A DNA stretch of 64,000 nt from Glycine soja (GCF_004193775.1 NC_041003.1:43963611-44027610); one strand, 5' to 3'. Shown: positions 10,020 to 23,584, numbered from the stretch's first letter. Made by a program: numbers and translations. The notes: generated by a model not told the origin, from the sequence alone.

Positions 10020-13000
10020 ATGTCTGGAACTTACGATCAAGACGGCGGCTACGGAGGCGCAGCTAGTGCTGGATATGGTCATGGTGGTCGAGGAGGCGGA
10101 GGATTCGGTGGTCGAGGTTTCTAATATTCTCTATATTTTTCTTCCTTTTCTTTTTCTTTAATCGTAAAACGTCTTGATTAGTTTAATTTTATTTTCATTG
10201 CTACAGGCGGAGATCGTGGCGGACGAAGTGGCGGCCGCGGTGGCGGCAGTGGTAGAGACGGAGACTGGCGTTGCCCTAACCCAAGGTTTGAAATTTTACC
10301 CTGCTTTTGCGAATTTTACTTTTTTTTAGTTATTTATTTTCTGGAAAAATATATTGTGTTTTCAGTAATTGGAACTGTGGATTTATTATATCATGCACCT
10401 GATGATTCTTACGTTTATGCATTTGATTGGAAAATTGGTATTATAATATAGTTGTGGGAATTTGAACTTTGCGAGAAGGGCTGAATGTAACAAATGTGGT
10501 GCTCCATCTCCTTCTGGTTCTAATGACCGTGGTGGTGGCGGTGGTTATAATAGAGGGGGGCATGGTAACAGTCGTGGGGGTAGATCTGGTAATTTTGATG
10601 GTGGAAGAGGTAATGGCTATAACGGTGGTAGTAGGGGTAATAACAATAGTAGTAGAAGTGGGGGAGGCAATAGAGGTGGTTCATTCAGTGGTAGTCAAGG
10701 TTTTGATGATGGTGGGTATGGCCAAGTTCCTCCGCCTGCAGCCCAATCTTATGGCGGTGCTGGTGGAAACTACCCACCTGCGTACGGTTCTTATGGTGGA
10801 AATTCAAATTATGAAACGGATGTGGTTCCTCCGCCTGCAAGCTATACAGGTGGACCTGCATCTGGTCCTCCATCATATGGGAGTAATGCCGTAACCAGCG
10901 GCAACAATGTAGCTGATGCACGATATGGTGGTAGGTCCGGGCCACCAGTTGGAAATGACAGTGGTTATGGTGCTGGTAGTCAAGGTGGATTTGGTGGAGC
11001 TCCCGCTGAGCCCCCTGCTAAGGTGAAGCAATGTGATGAGAATTGTGGGGATTCCTGTGACAACTCTAGAATCTACATATCAAACTTACCACCGGATGTG
11101 ACTATTGAAGAATTGAGAGAACTTTTTGGAGGCATTGGACAAGTAATGTTCTGATCTGTTGACTTCTGTACGAGCTCTATAAAGAGAGTTATTTGTTCTT
11201 TGAGCTATGGTTTGCATGAAAATGCCCTTTTTCAGAGTAAATTAACTTATTATCCATTTTCTTACTGAGCAATTGAGCATGCATGTGTATATCTGAGAAT
11301 TCAGCTTTATTTACGCAAGAAATAGTTGACCACCCCCCCCCCCCGGCTTCCTGAGCATATTGTTCATTTCTCTTGTGGACTCCATGGGCAGAACATGCTA
11401 TAGATTTTGGTTCCTGTATATGTATATCTGATTTTGGCAATGTGTCGAGCTTCATACTCACATGTCTTTGTAACTGTTTAGGTTGGAAGAATAAAACAGA
11501 AGAGGGGGTATAAAGACCAGTGGCCTTGGAACATAAAGCTATACACTGATGAGAAAGGAAACAACAAGGGTGATGGTTGTCTTGTCTACGAAGACCCTTC
11601 TGCAGCTCATTCTGCCGGCAGTTTTTACAATAGTAATTGAGCTAACTGCTACTACTCTCTTGTTTTTAAGATACTTATTGTTTATCTTCTATCATGAAGT
11701 GGCACTTACCATTGATCTTTCATTTCAGATTATGATTTGAGGGGTTACAAAATAGGTGTTGCAATGGCAGAAAAATCTGCTCCAAAAGCTCCACCTGCAT
11801 ATAACCATGGGTATTCCATTATTTATCATTTTTCACATTGATGTTGACTGTGTTTATTTTGTCCCTGAAAATGACTGGTCTTGAAATATTTAGTTGTAGC
11901 AGTGTCAGAGTCAGTATGTAAATGCTGTGTGATTGTTATTTCAGTGTTTTCTAGGTTCCGATTTCCTCTTTTAATGATGTCATAGTAGTAGCATCTGTAG
12001 GCAGCACACCCTCCACCACCACGTTTAATAATAATTATAATGATAAAAAAATATTGATACCAATTTTCTATATAATCTTAAAAGATTTTGCATAAAGGTA
12101 GTTCATTGGGTTGATGCTGGGATCATTTGTTAGAATTTGAAAAGGAGGTGCGCAATATGTTTTAGATTCTACTGTTTGATTCTTTTGGGGGTTAATATTT
12201 TTCTCTCACGTTTTTATTTTTTCGTCAGGATGCTCTTGAGCTGAAGGTTAAAAATCTTATTTTTCTAAAATTACATATGAATAAACCTCATATCTTTCTC
12301 TGGTTTACTGTTGTATGCTTAAAAATCAATAAATGTTATTTTAATATTTATTTTTTCTAGAACTTGTTAAATGATATATTCTCAAAAGGTAAAAGTACAA
12401 CCATAATATGAAATAATATATCTAAAGAAGAACCTGTCAGAGTAGAAGTGTAAAATGTGTCATTTCACATTGCTATTGTGTCAAAGTATTGCATTGTTTG
12501 GCCTCCTCATGATATCGATGTGTGGAGCATCATGGTGTGTTTTAATGGAGTAGAAACTGCTTGCTGAAATTGCAGCTGCTACTTTAACCCCAGCAGTAAA
12601 AACACCACTTTGTCCCTCTTTTATTTTTTGTATTTTTTTAGTACATTTGGTGATTTTTGGTGTCTCCCCCACTCTCTCCCTCTAATATGAATGATCCAGC
12701 TATTTGTTTTTTTACCACCTCCTAAAACAAGTTTTTTCTGGCCAAACTTGTCCTCTTTCCAGCCACCCCAGTCTCTGCACCCAGGGCTCTGCACTGTCTC
12801 CTCTGTTTTGCTTACTCATTTTGTTTCTCATTCACATCTTTTACCCATTCCAAGGCCCAAGCTGATATTTATTTTTATTTTGGTAGGCAATTTTTTTTCG
12901 CTACCTGTTTACTCGTTTTTATTTGCTATTTGCTCTTCTTTGGAAGTTCCCAGATAATGTTGCCTTATTTCCAGCCGTGTCCATTTCCCTGCTTTGATTT

Positions 13001-13809
13001 TGCTCTGTTCGATTATTGACTTGTTAAGTATGCCTTAAACTAATAGTGACACGTGTCGAAAATTTTATATAATTAATGATGAATATATCTTTAATTTTGG
13101 GTTTTTTTGTATTTTGTTTTTGAGCATTTTAGTGTGGGCAATTTAAATTATTTATGGTGTCCATAAGCTTTAGTATAGCAAACATCTTGCCAAAGAGTGT
13201 TTTTGGGGTCAGTAAATAGCACTATCTGGGATTGGCAACTATGGAACCAGGCATATTTATTATTTAAAAGCTCATATAATCATACTTATAACTAGAAATC
13301 TAGCGTCTCCATTTGTTGTGATTAATGATTTGGTTAGAATGCCTAAAATATAGATATCAGCTGATGGCTGATTAATCTTGTTATAAATCTTTGAACTTGC
13401 TCATTATTTTATTGTGGATGTCTATCATAGTAAGTGGGTAAAATCACATTGGAATAATGCCTGAATGAGATGCACAAAAAATTACTGTAGATTAATGAAA
13501 AGGCAACAGTTGATTTTGTTCTAGAGGTTGAGTTGATTAGATTGGGATGTATTTTGTTTTGCACTATAACAGTTTTGAATGTAATTATTGACTATACAAT
13601 TGACTTTCTAAGTTACAAATAAATGTTTGTGTTTACGGATGAATATATTAATTTTTGTTTGTTTATGTTTATCATTATTTTTAAAATTCTATAGGGGAAA
13701 TAGGAGTGGCTACGGTGGAGATAGACGCAGAGACAATTATAGAGATGGAGGCAGTTCTGGACCTGATAGGCGTGATAATTATGGTGGGAATCGATCACGC
13801 CCATACTGA
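10020..13809 (+). CDS. RanBP2-type zinc finger and RRM RNA-binding protein, TAF15/TAF15b-like
   Basis: Six exons: 10020-10116, 10207-10285, 10452-11142, 11482-11632, 11729-11810 and 13695-13809 (404 residues). The start codon opens MSGTYDQDGGYGG. Residues 20-50 are RGG/GG-rich. A RanBP2 zinc finger follows (W53, C55, C60, C71, C74 in DWRCPNPSCGN...ECNKCGAP). A long Gly/Ser/Tyr/Pro-rich low-complexity segment runs to about residue 250. A single RRM follows (about 264-365) with RNP2 IYISNL and an atypical RNP1 with KGDGCLVYE. The tail is short and RG/Y-rich and ends NRSRPY. This is the FET/TAF15 plant layout: nuclear RNA binding, transcription or splicing linkage, and likely phase-separating. 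Intron 5 is long (~1.9 kb). RNP1 lacks the usual aromatic at its core position. Confidence 0.93.
11333..11344 (+). repeat. C12 homopolymer in intron 3
   Basis: Twelve consecutive C residues in the third intron of the RanBP2/RRM gene. Length is uncertain because homopolymers are poorly sequenced. Confidence 0.8.
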
Positions 13810-16800
13810 GGGCTTCGATAGTAAACATTTTCTGTACTATGGTTTATGGTCTGAGGGATTTGTTGTATTCAGTTGGCTGGTAACTTGAAATGGAAGCAAA
13901 GAGGTAGGTTGTTCACTTACTTTTAGCAAGACCTCTTTGCTCCTTTTGGTTTTGTTGTCACTCGCCGGGGGATTTTTACTTTTAGGCAGGGATTAATTTG
14001 AGCATGTGAATGTTTTTAGAGAGGGAAGTGGATAGATAGTCTCCAAGCTGCCGAGGTAGTTTGATTGTTTCTGGTGTGTGCTACTTTCATGAAAACATGC
14101 TTTATGCTTGCTTGGAATTTGAAAATCGTGTCATTTTGTGGATAAATGCTTGAATCTCTATTCCCTAGCTTGTCCCATGTGGCATCTGGTTCAAACAGGT
14201 GGTGGCATTAATGAGATGTTTTATGTTAAGTCAGAGCTTCATGGATCAATAAGTCCTAAGTCGAGAAAATTTGAGCTGTAATTTGTTTGCTTCTTTTCTA
14301 GAAAAAATTGTTCCTGGCTACATGTTGGCAGTGTTGTATTTAACCTTAACACCTATATAGTACAAGCTGTACAATTATGTATTTTGCAAAAGTGTTATAT
14401 GCCGAATTACCCTCATTTTGAGGAGTGCTAGTAAGTGGCAACACATTATTTCTAACACATTATTATTAATTAAATTTTATTAGAAACTATACAATAATCA
14501 ATGGAACTCATTAAATTAGAAGTGAGATCTATAAGTTTTTGGGATTTTCAATTAATTTCAACTAATAATAGAGAATGTGTTTAAAAAAGTGTGTTGCTAG
14601 TATTTCTTACATTTTTTTATTCCTTTAGTTTGAATCAGTTGTGATTTTGGTTTCTCAATTTCTTTCTCTGAATTAATTAAGTTTCTTTATTTTTAAAATT
14701 AAACAAATTTGGTCCTGTTTTTATTTTCTTTTACTTAAAATTTTCGAATTATTATTATTTTGTTTGCTTCATCTTTTTAAAATAACTAACCATCCAAGAG
14801 TTTCGGAATATTTCTTTTTATTTTCATATTGCCTTTTTCAATCAGGTTTGAACCATGTAACTTAAGCTAGGAAATCATATCATGTAATGCACGAAATCCT
14901 AGGCAATGTGTTTTATCTTCAATTAAAAATATGAAATACGAATGCTGATTATGCCTATTGCATGGTGAGCCTCTAGCTATTGATGTTCATAGCAGTATTA
15001 TTTGCATACTTCTTTCGAATGTTTAATGAGTAAGGTCTACGGTTAGTTGCGCTGGTAAGAGTTGCTAGATTTTTTGGTGGTTTTGCTTATTTTTATCATT
15101 AGCAAACTTTCCTTCCGCGAGTTGAATGGTTATGTACGTTAGATCAATTACTTGCTCGTTTAGCTTCTGGTTTATGTAAGGTTTCATACGTAGGAACACC
15201 TAGTGTTTGGCCTTGTTTCGTTCTGATCGATCCTTGCAGCTCTAAGGTTTCATAGTGTTCCATTAGTGTTCTGATTGGATTAAAAATATGTCATGTGTTG
15301 GCCTTGTTCGGTTCTGATCAATCCTTGTAGGTAGCTGCCGGGAATGTTGTCGTTTGTGCCATGTCAGAGTTTGTTTGCTTCATGGTTAAGTTATTGCATA
15401 GATTGATGCTGTGTAGTAGTAGTGTTACAAGTTTTGTTCGCCATATAAAAGTGTAGATAGATTTTGTTAATATGTATGTCCTTATTTATCTTTGTTAGTC
15501 CACAAGACCGTTCTGTAGCGAGAAACGAAAGCAATTGATTGTTAAAAATCATTTAGGTAGTAATTGATTGTCAGGTTAATGTTATATGGTTGAATGCGAA
15601 TTTGATATGCAGCAAAATACTTTTTTCGTTTGAGCAAAATTGATTTGGCCATGTTTAACCCTAACCTGTGATTGTAAAAGATTGTTTGGCACGAGCCAAG
15701 AGAAATTGATAATGAGTTATGTCATTATATCAAACATTTGATATAAACTTACTATCTTAGTACCTATATCAACATCTGATAAATATATAGATCAATGCAT
15801 TTCCAAATTATGTGTAATTTTTAATATTTTAAACCCCGTTTTTATATTATAAAAGGAAATAGAAACTACTAAATGAAGGTTCCCGGATCCTCTCCTACAA
15901 AATGTTTTTATAGCTTCTCTCTCCAACAGTTCTGTGAACTCTTGTTTGCATCTAAATAGTTTGAAAATAAAAGCAAACAAAGTCATACAATGAATGATAA
16001 TAAGAATGTTCCAATATCCTTTTTGTTTTTTTTGTGTCATGTTTCAGCCAATGGCCTTATTGAATACCATTTTTTATGCCTCTTTGAAACTAGTCAATAC
16101 AAAGGAAAAGAATTTGAAGAAGGCCTACGATGATCTCCTAACTCACCCTTCATGTTCCCTCATGATCCCACCAAGACTCACTTCATCTTCGTCCACAATG
16201 AGAAATTGTTTTACGGTTCATTGAATTGCAAGTAGTAACAATATTGTGGCTATTATTTTCGGTGGCAAGTACATCACAATTGTGTTTTCCCTAGTAGATA
16301 GTTATGACACCTTTGGGATCCATTGAAGCTCTCTCAAACATGTTTACGCACATTTCATTCTTACACTAGTGTACTTGTAATAACTCATAAATTGAATATA
16401 GGACATGCTACAAATTAGAAAGCAAAATAATTCATGGAAAAGGTCCAGACTAAACTGGTCAATGAGAAAGGTGTGGGTTCTTATATACAATTGAAGGCTG
16501 TATATGTTGACCAAACCATATTTGAAAAGAAAAATAAATTGAAGAACATAAAATCTCAAGTTGAGTGAACAAAGTTATTAAACAAGAGAAATTATTAAAT
16601 GGGGTCCCAGACTATCATGATCTCTATTAATCTTTACATCAAGTTAATTTTTTAATATGCTAAGCTTGTCAAAATTAATCTCTAGTAGTCTAATTAGATA
16701 AATTAAGAGGATGTAATAAATTTTAAACACTTCTAATTCAAATAACTATTTTTTGTCTTATGATTCTTTAAAGGAAAGAGAACCTGATTAATGCAAAATT

Positions 16801-17632
16801 TGATCAAAATAAGTTGAGTCTAATAAAAAATTATTTTCACCAAAGATTAAACTTACATAATAATCAAATGATTTAATCTTAATTCCAATACATTAATCAC
16901 TTTTAACCACTTAATTTTCAAATAAAATTGTCATTACTGACGCTTTAACATTAGGAGTATCAATTGATGTTTAAAATATTTAATAAACTCATTTTTTCCT
17001 ATTAATGTATGACTTCGAATTTTTAATAAATTTTCTCTTAAATTAATCCTTTAATTTCTTTATTATTACAGTTAATACCTTCCATAATATTTTTCACATA
17101 AAATCATTGAATCTTTATTTTATTCTGAAATAATTAGAAGTATAAAACAAGTTTAGGTAGGAAAAAAATTAAAAGGTTCATGAGTCCAAATTTTATGCAG
17201 TTATAAAATTTTAAAAGAAAATAAATTAATAAATTCTGAATAAATTTTTAAAAAGAAAATTATATTTTAATTAATATTTTTTAATAGAAAAAATTCCAAA
17301 CAAATTAATAGATTCAGTTTATAGAGATTTTGAGAAAATAACAAAGAAACGTTTAAGTAAATAAAACTAATAAAATAATTTACTTATAATAATTAAGAAA
17401 AACTCTAGAATTAAATTTGAAGAAAAATCAATAAACTAGAAGTGTAGATAAAATAACTCTAAAAGGTAAAAACAGTGAAGGACATAACAGAGAGAGAAAC
17501 AAAACAAGCGTAGATTTAGCTTGACACTATTAATCACTGCGTCTCTATACTCATTCCTCACTCACTTGAGTCAAATTCAAACGAAAACGAAACTCGCTCG
17601 CGCTCATAGTTAGTTGAACCACACTGCAAAAA
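13810..17632. other. Intergenic region after the RanBP2/RRM gene
   Basis: The first several hundred bases are less AT-rich and probably include the 3' UTR. A MITE lies at 14422-14610. Around 15180-15340 a ~35-base motif occurs twice (see findings). From about 16600 to 17450 the DNA is extremely AT-rich. The open frame at 15994-16224 encodes no family that I recognise. The FLX-like promoter must lie in the last few hundred bases. Confidence 0.5.
14422..14610. mobile_element. MITE with ~20-bp imperfect TIRs
   Basis: The left end reads TGCTAGTAAGTGGCAACACA. The right end, reverse-complemented, reads TACTAGCAACACACTTTTTT. Both are followed inward by an AACACATT motif and then ATTAATT-rich sequence, which makes a ~190-bp foldback. 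There is no coding capacity. Similar GCTAGCAACACACT ends are common in legume genomes in my recollection. Confidence 0.65.
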
Positions 17633-20600
17633 ATGGCGGGGCGCAAGCACGCACCCTCCTCCTTCACGCGCCTCGACGAGACGCGCCTTGCGCATTCCTC
17701 CTCCTCTGCCGCCGTGGTCCGCGCCCTCGAGGAGCGCGTCGAGGTGTGCCACCGCGAGATCCAGGCCTTGCTCTCCGACAACCAGCGTCTCGCCGGCATC
17801 CACGTGGCGCTCAAGCAGGACCTCGCCGCCACTCAGGAGGAGCTCCGCCGCCTCTCCGCCGCCGCCGCCGAGATCAAGGCCGAGCGCGACGCCGAGGTGC
17901 GCGAGATCTACGAGAAGTCGCTGAAGGTCGACGCCGAGGTCCGCGCCGTCGCCGCCATCAGCGCCGAGCTGGATCGCGTGCGGACGGACGTGCAGGAGCT
18001 CGCGGCGGAGCGGAATGAGCTCGCGGCGCAGCTGCATGCCGTGGAGAGCGAGCTTGCAAAGGCGCGCGCGGAGGCGCTGTTTGTGCCGGCGATTAAAGCA
18101 GATATAGAGACCATGCGCCATGAGATTCAACGAGGAAGGTAAATTGTTTATTTAATTAACTTAATTAATTTAACTAATTAGTTAATTTTATTTGTGAATC
18201 TGTGTTAATAGCTTTGTGAGAATATTTTTTTATTTAGGGTATTCTTAGAATGAGTTTCAAGTGAGATGGCTTGGACATTTTGGTTTTCATTTTGCATTTT
18301 TGGCGGAATATTGCATTTTTTGTTTTTGTTTTCGCCTTGGAGGTGAAAAAATAGAAAAAGGAAGGTGGAAGCTGAATGTAATTGGGTGAATGCTATGTTT
18401 TATAAAACAGTTTGACAGTGATTTTGGGGACTACGCGAACACAATTGTGGTCGCATTAGCAGCATTTGTCTCGCAATTTTTTCGCTATGTTAAGTAAGGA
18501 TTGCGATGAAACCATGACTGTAACCGCGATTCTAGTTTAAAACCTTGGGTGAATGCATACATTTTGGACAATTTGTATTTGAGGTGCTCTGGATTAAACA
18601 CAGATTAAGTGTTTTTGATTTGATTTTCTTGTTTAGTTTGTACAAGATCTTTTGCTAAATTGTTGTGGGTACTTCCCCAAGGACCATGTTTTGTTTGTCC
18701 TAGCTAGTTGTTAGGTTCCCCTCCCATCAGAACTAGAATGAATTGTAGCACAGAATGATAGAAACCCATGTTTGGATCATTGAGATCATGGGAAAAATCA
18801 GTCTAGTACCTTTTTTTTGTTCTTTGTGTTTGTCCCTTGCTACTCCTTTCATTGCATTGGTTTTTAATCTTTGTTTCCCCTAAAAATGAGATTTACATGT
18901 CAATATGGCAACTTACACACCCATGTGCCCTGGTGTTCTTTTTAGCTTTTGGCTACTGCATGTCATTTGACCCATGCCATTGACAATACTGATATTCTTT
19001 CTGTTAGCTTCTGGATTTATTATGTATTGTCAGTCCATTGTCTTTGCTTTGTTTCCATGCTAGACTATTTGTTTCTATGAAGACAGTGGTGATCTGACTT
19101 CCAAACTCAGATACTTGCTGCAAATAGTCCTCTGTTTCAAGTTTCAATGCTGTAGTGACTCCACATTACCATCATTTACTACCATTTAGCTTCTGTTGTT
19201 TTTTTCCCTTTCAAATTCAAACTAGACCAGTATTCATCTTTGGTTATGTAATTGAATTGCAGTAATAAATAGGAGTTTGGATAATAATGACTGCAATTAC
19301 ATTTCTAATGAATTATTGAGAAAACTGATGTTGATGGGTATTGTTCAATGTGTGTAGAAATGTGTCTGATTTATATCTCATTCTGTTTTCTTTGATTTCT
19401 AATATTGAACCCTGTGATCAGTTCAGTTACTTATCAGCCTATATTCAGTTTCCTGCATCTAGTCAGATGATAGGGAAAAAAATCATTCAATCTGAAATAT
19501 CTACTGATGCATATAGGAATGCTATTGAGTTTGAGAAGAAGACACATGCTAGTAACCTTGAGCACAGACGGACTATGGATAATAATATGATTATTATGGA
19601 CCACGAGGTTGAAAAGTTACGTGCTGAGTTGGCCAATGAAGAAAAAAGGGCTAGGGCTGCGATGGCTGCTGATACAAAACCAAGTAATTTGACTTTCTTG
19701 GTCATTCATCTTATGTGCTTAATAGATACAACAGAAGTTTAACTTGAAAACTTAGTTAAACTTTGTTCTTAAGGGACCTGTTTGATTTTTTTAAAAAGAA
19801 AAACAATTCATTTAATTAAAAAGCACATTTTAAAAATTATGATGAATATAAAACCTCAAAAAAATGGTTGTTTCACTGTTTTCTCACAAGTTAGAAAGTT
19901 TGAATCCATTTGTATAAGCTTTGAGACTGTTTTTAGGATATAGTGCATTTTTTTTATATATTTATTTTTCAGAGATTACTTTTTTTAGTTTTAAGAAAAA
20001 CGCTTAAACACGTTTTTTAATTATTCTTAAACGCATCTTGTAAATCTATGGAGTTGTTTTTACACAGGTCCTGGATATCCTGCTAACTATGACAATCCTG
20101 AGATGGGATATGGAGGAACCACATGCCCTCCTGATTCTTATAGCACGCATCAGGTATGTATGACACTCTTACAAGTTGTATATGCCTTTTTATGAACGCA
20201 AATTTTCTGTTAATTCAATTCAAATGCATCAAAAAGACATAGAAGCAAGTTATATTTGTTTTAGTTACATGTGTCAAATATTCCCTAAATTCCCAGCCCA
20301 ACAGCTCCAGGAGTCGCCAAATAAGGGTTAGCCGATCTTATTCCTACAGAATCCATTTGAACTGTTAGAATTTGACCCGATTTTAGGTGTGGTGCATTTT
20401 TCGTTTGAACTATACATACATTTTCGCAAATAAATTGACCAAGACTCATTATTGTAAACGTTTTTTCACAATAATTATGGTGGAGAAAATGCCAATTCAA
20501 ATAGAATGGATTTAAACACACTAGAAGTAATTATGTTATCAATTTACATCAAGAGAACTCTTATGGTGTGTTTGGTTTAGAGGATGAAAATAGATTTTTT

Positions 20601-21302
20601 TTTAATTAAAGTAGAGTGTAAAAGGTATAGGTCCCAAAAAAAAAGTACAAAATCTCTCTCCAATATTATTTCTCTCCTCTCTACCAAACACACCATTAAG
20701 GAGTCTTGAGTCTGCATCTGAAATATAACCAATCACACTATTCACTTAAACAATGGAGAAAAACTCTGCAATACTAATGATTCTTGAATGCGAACATTCT
20801 TTTATTAAATTGAAAAATAAAAAAAGATTGTAATATCTGAAATCTAAACTTCTAAAAAACCTATTTTTGAGAACGGACAGTCATATCTAACTTTACAAAT
20901 AGGTATTTGCGATTTGCCGCCAATTTGCTCATTTGACGTACTTCCTTAATATTTTACTATCATCTTTTATCTTTTTCGTTTTCTTTTTTTAAAGTCATGT
21001 TATCTCTTGGAAGAAAAACTTGCTCTGCTAACTTGCCTGAGTACTCGACTGCTGAATGGATATGCATCCAAGTGGATATTTTGTTTTCATATTTGATAGT
21101 CTTCCCAATACATAACCTCATCTATAGAGGGAGGTTAGGAGGATAATAATAAATCTGCTAAACTTTTCAGATGCAAGCTGTGGTTGACACACATTCTCCA
21201 CATGAAGCTGGAGCACCATTACATCATCCGAATGACCTGCAACATACACAAGTGCCTAGAAACTTATTCAATAATAGGGCATATAGTTTTGCTGATATAT
21301 GA
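17633..21302 (+). CDS. FLX/FLX-like coiled-coil protein
   Basis: Four exons: 17633-18138, 19517-19683, 20068-20153 and 21171-21302, joined in frame for 296 residues. The start is [11 protein letters not shown]. Residues about 28-215 form a continuous coiled coil with heptad-like A/L/E patterns, including [20 protein letters not shown] and, around the exon 1-2 join, [20 protein letters not shown]. The C-terminus has the family's short GPGYP-like patch ([17 protein letters not shown]), then a His/Pro-rich tail. FLOWERING LOCUS C EXPRESSOR and its FLX-like paralogues act in the nucleus with FRIGIDA-complex proteins in Arabidopsis. The function here is inferred from family. Exon 1 is very GC-rich against a ~30% GC background, which creates long spurious antisense frames. 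Confidence 0.9.
20564..20695. mobile_element. Tourist-like MITE in FLX-like intron 3
   Basis: A 132-bp element with inverted ends TGGTGTGTTTGGTT (left) and, on the right, ACCAAACACACCA. It is flanked by TTA on both sides (20561-20563 and 20696-20698). The TTA duplication and GGTGTGTTTGGTT-type ends fit the PIF/Harbinger-Tourist class. The interior is AG/CT-rich and non-coding. Confidence 0.85.
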
Positions 21303-21912
21303 AAATGGTTATAAATTTTTAAGCTTGTATACATTTTCAGGTAGTCTGCGCAGGTTCACTTTAATTCTTTCGTGAGACCTGTTCAAATTCCGAAGGCTAG
21401 TTTTTGTTTCGTAAAAGCGTAAAAAGTTTCTTAGATTCTGCACAGCTTATTCAAACAACACACAGACACAGTTTGACGAACAGGTCAAAAACATATACTG
21501 AAAGGTCTACCTAAACGAGCAACAATTCAAGTATCCAATATTTCGTTCCAAGGTGGCAATCATATAGCTGTTTTAAGAGTTATGAACATAAGAAATTGAA
21601 CATAGTTTATGTCAAAGTGAAAGCAATACAGAGACCATCTTTTGACAATCAACATACACATAAACTAGTTTTTGATACTGAATCGAAAAAGAATGGTGTT
21701 AACACTAAATTAATTTAAAAAAAACTGAATTTTTGATTTTTTTTTTTCTTTAAACAAATGACTCAAATTTGGTTTAGAAATTTTGGACTTAATTCGCTAC
21801 TGTTTCATCTTCATTATGTCGGTCAACACTACACAGAATGTGCCTTTTAAAGCTTGTTATCTAGTTGACGGATATATATGATGAAAAGGGAGAGGGAAAA
21901 AGAATGGCATAT

Positions 21913-22110
21913 CACTACAAGAAAATCACGGATTAGCGACGGAGTGTTTCCTCGCTAATCTCTTGCAAATTCCTCACAAAGTTTGCAACAGAACAAATTC
22001 TTGCTATTTTTTAAAAGCTAATTAGAGGCGGAAATATTCCCACTCTAACCTGTCATCATCCTCACTAATCCCTTGCAAATTCACTCGCTAATTGTATCAC
22101 CTCATGTAGT
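21913..22110 (+). mobile_element. CACTA (En/Spm) transposon end
   Basis: CACTACAAGAAAATCACGG matches the characteristic 13-bp CACTA terminal motif. It is followed by repeated subterminal motifs (ATTAGCGACGGA, CTCGCTAATCTCTTGCAAATTC, CTCACTAATCCCTTGCAAATTC, CACTCGCTAAT). The matching inverted end was not found nearby, so this is one end of a truncated or rearranged copy. Confidence 0.6.
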
Positions 22111-23584
22111 TACAGAATAAATTCAGCAAATATGGTTCAGGTCAGGTCCCAAGAGAAAAAAAGATATTTGATCTAATGAAATGAGGTTTAGTTGAATTGA
22201 ATTAATTTAAATTAAATTTATTTTAATTAATTCAACTTGATTCATTTCAATTAAATTTAGATTTAATTGAAATGTTTGTTTCAAACAATATTATTAGATT
22301 TTTGAGAATGTGAAAATAAAAATATATATTTCCATATTTCTTAGAAGATAATAATAAAAATTTGGATATCTCTCATTCCCAGATAAATGAGACTCCCGTA
22401 AAAGAAGGGCAAGAATATGAATCCCTATTTTGTGGGAATCATATTTATTATGTAAAAATTATATTATACACTTATTAATAATACCTATTATGGACTACCC
22501 ACTGCTTGAATTGCTACATCTAAATAATACCTGCCATATTTTTTCCCACGTACTTCATATACCTATGTTTGGAATTGGCATTGGGGCCAATAACATATTA
22601 AGTTATGTACTGGATGTTTGTTTCAATTGTAAAATAACTGTTGATTGGAACATTTTGTGCTATGTTTGTAAAATATTCTACATACAATTTCCCTCAGATT
22701 TATTTGTTGCCATTTTTTAAAGAGTTATGCCAATTATGCTCGCATGTTTTTAGTTATTTATGATTATGTGTGAGGTATATCTATTCTTTTCACCGGGTTA
22801 TCCGTACGAGAAGCATACAAAAATTGAAAAACTTTGGTTGTTTATATAAAATCTAATACCTTTAATACAGGGATGACATTTTATAATTATAACATATATT
22901 CTTGGAAAAAATGTGAACCCAACACATGTTTTGAATATTTTTGAGAATCATCAAAAAGATTCTCAACCAATTTTAACATTAACCAAACATATTTTTTTAA
23001 TTGTTAATGTCGTTCCAGAAAATAACATTCTCAAAAAATGTAATAACATTTCCATGAAACAAACATCTCTAAGAGTTTGATAAAGTAAAAGTAATGGTTT
23101 GCTATGAGTTTCATATTAAGCAAAACAATAGATTTAATGCGGTATTAAGTTATGGGAATTTTCTACTTAATGAATCAGTCTTTTAAATTTGAATTTGCAT
23201 CTTGTGCTTAAGTCATAAGAATTGGTTCTTTCATATACAATACATTGAATATTGATGAGTCTTTTGGCGGGAAATTTAGAGTTGTAGATTGAAAAGGATA
23301 ATTACTCGAATTTCATAAATGGTTAAAATAATGCGTCACAATATATATGTCTATATAAAAATGATACACAATAAAATTAAGCAACTTAAATGAATTTTTC
23401 CATCGAAATTGTTCTGTTTTAAAAAAATTTAAACAAAGTACGTAAGAGGTTTTCACATATGATTAACATTTTCTACTTATATTTATTTTTAATTTTTACT
23501 ATAGAAATTATATTTTATTTATCATAAAATAATTAGTAATACACATATATTAGTGTATTACTTATTTTATGAAAAAATAAGTCA

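Noticed and set aside
10469..10945. Long alternative frames on both strands within the RanBP2/RRM gene exon 3
   Set aside because: Low-complexity Gly-rich DNA leaves several frames open. Only the zinc finger/RRM frame has family motifs and proper splicing.
15994..16224. Frame with LVNTKEKNLKKAYDDLL
   Set aside because: Looks slightly coding-like, but I cannot match it to a family and no adjacent exon continues it.
17558..18130. 190-residue open frame on the minus strand
   Set aside because: It is an antisense shadow of the GC-rich FLX-like exon 1. The composition follows the sense codons and no domain is seen.
18440..18545. Sequence with ACGCGAACACAATTGTGGTC and CCGCGATTCTAGTTTAAAAC in FLX-like intron 1
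   Set aside because: Reminiscent of a small legume repeat, but I could not define two ends or a target duplication, so it is not listed as an element.
22430..22720. 96-residue plus-strand frame
   Set aside because: AT-rich chance frame near transposon debris, with no domain.
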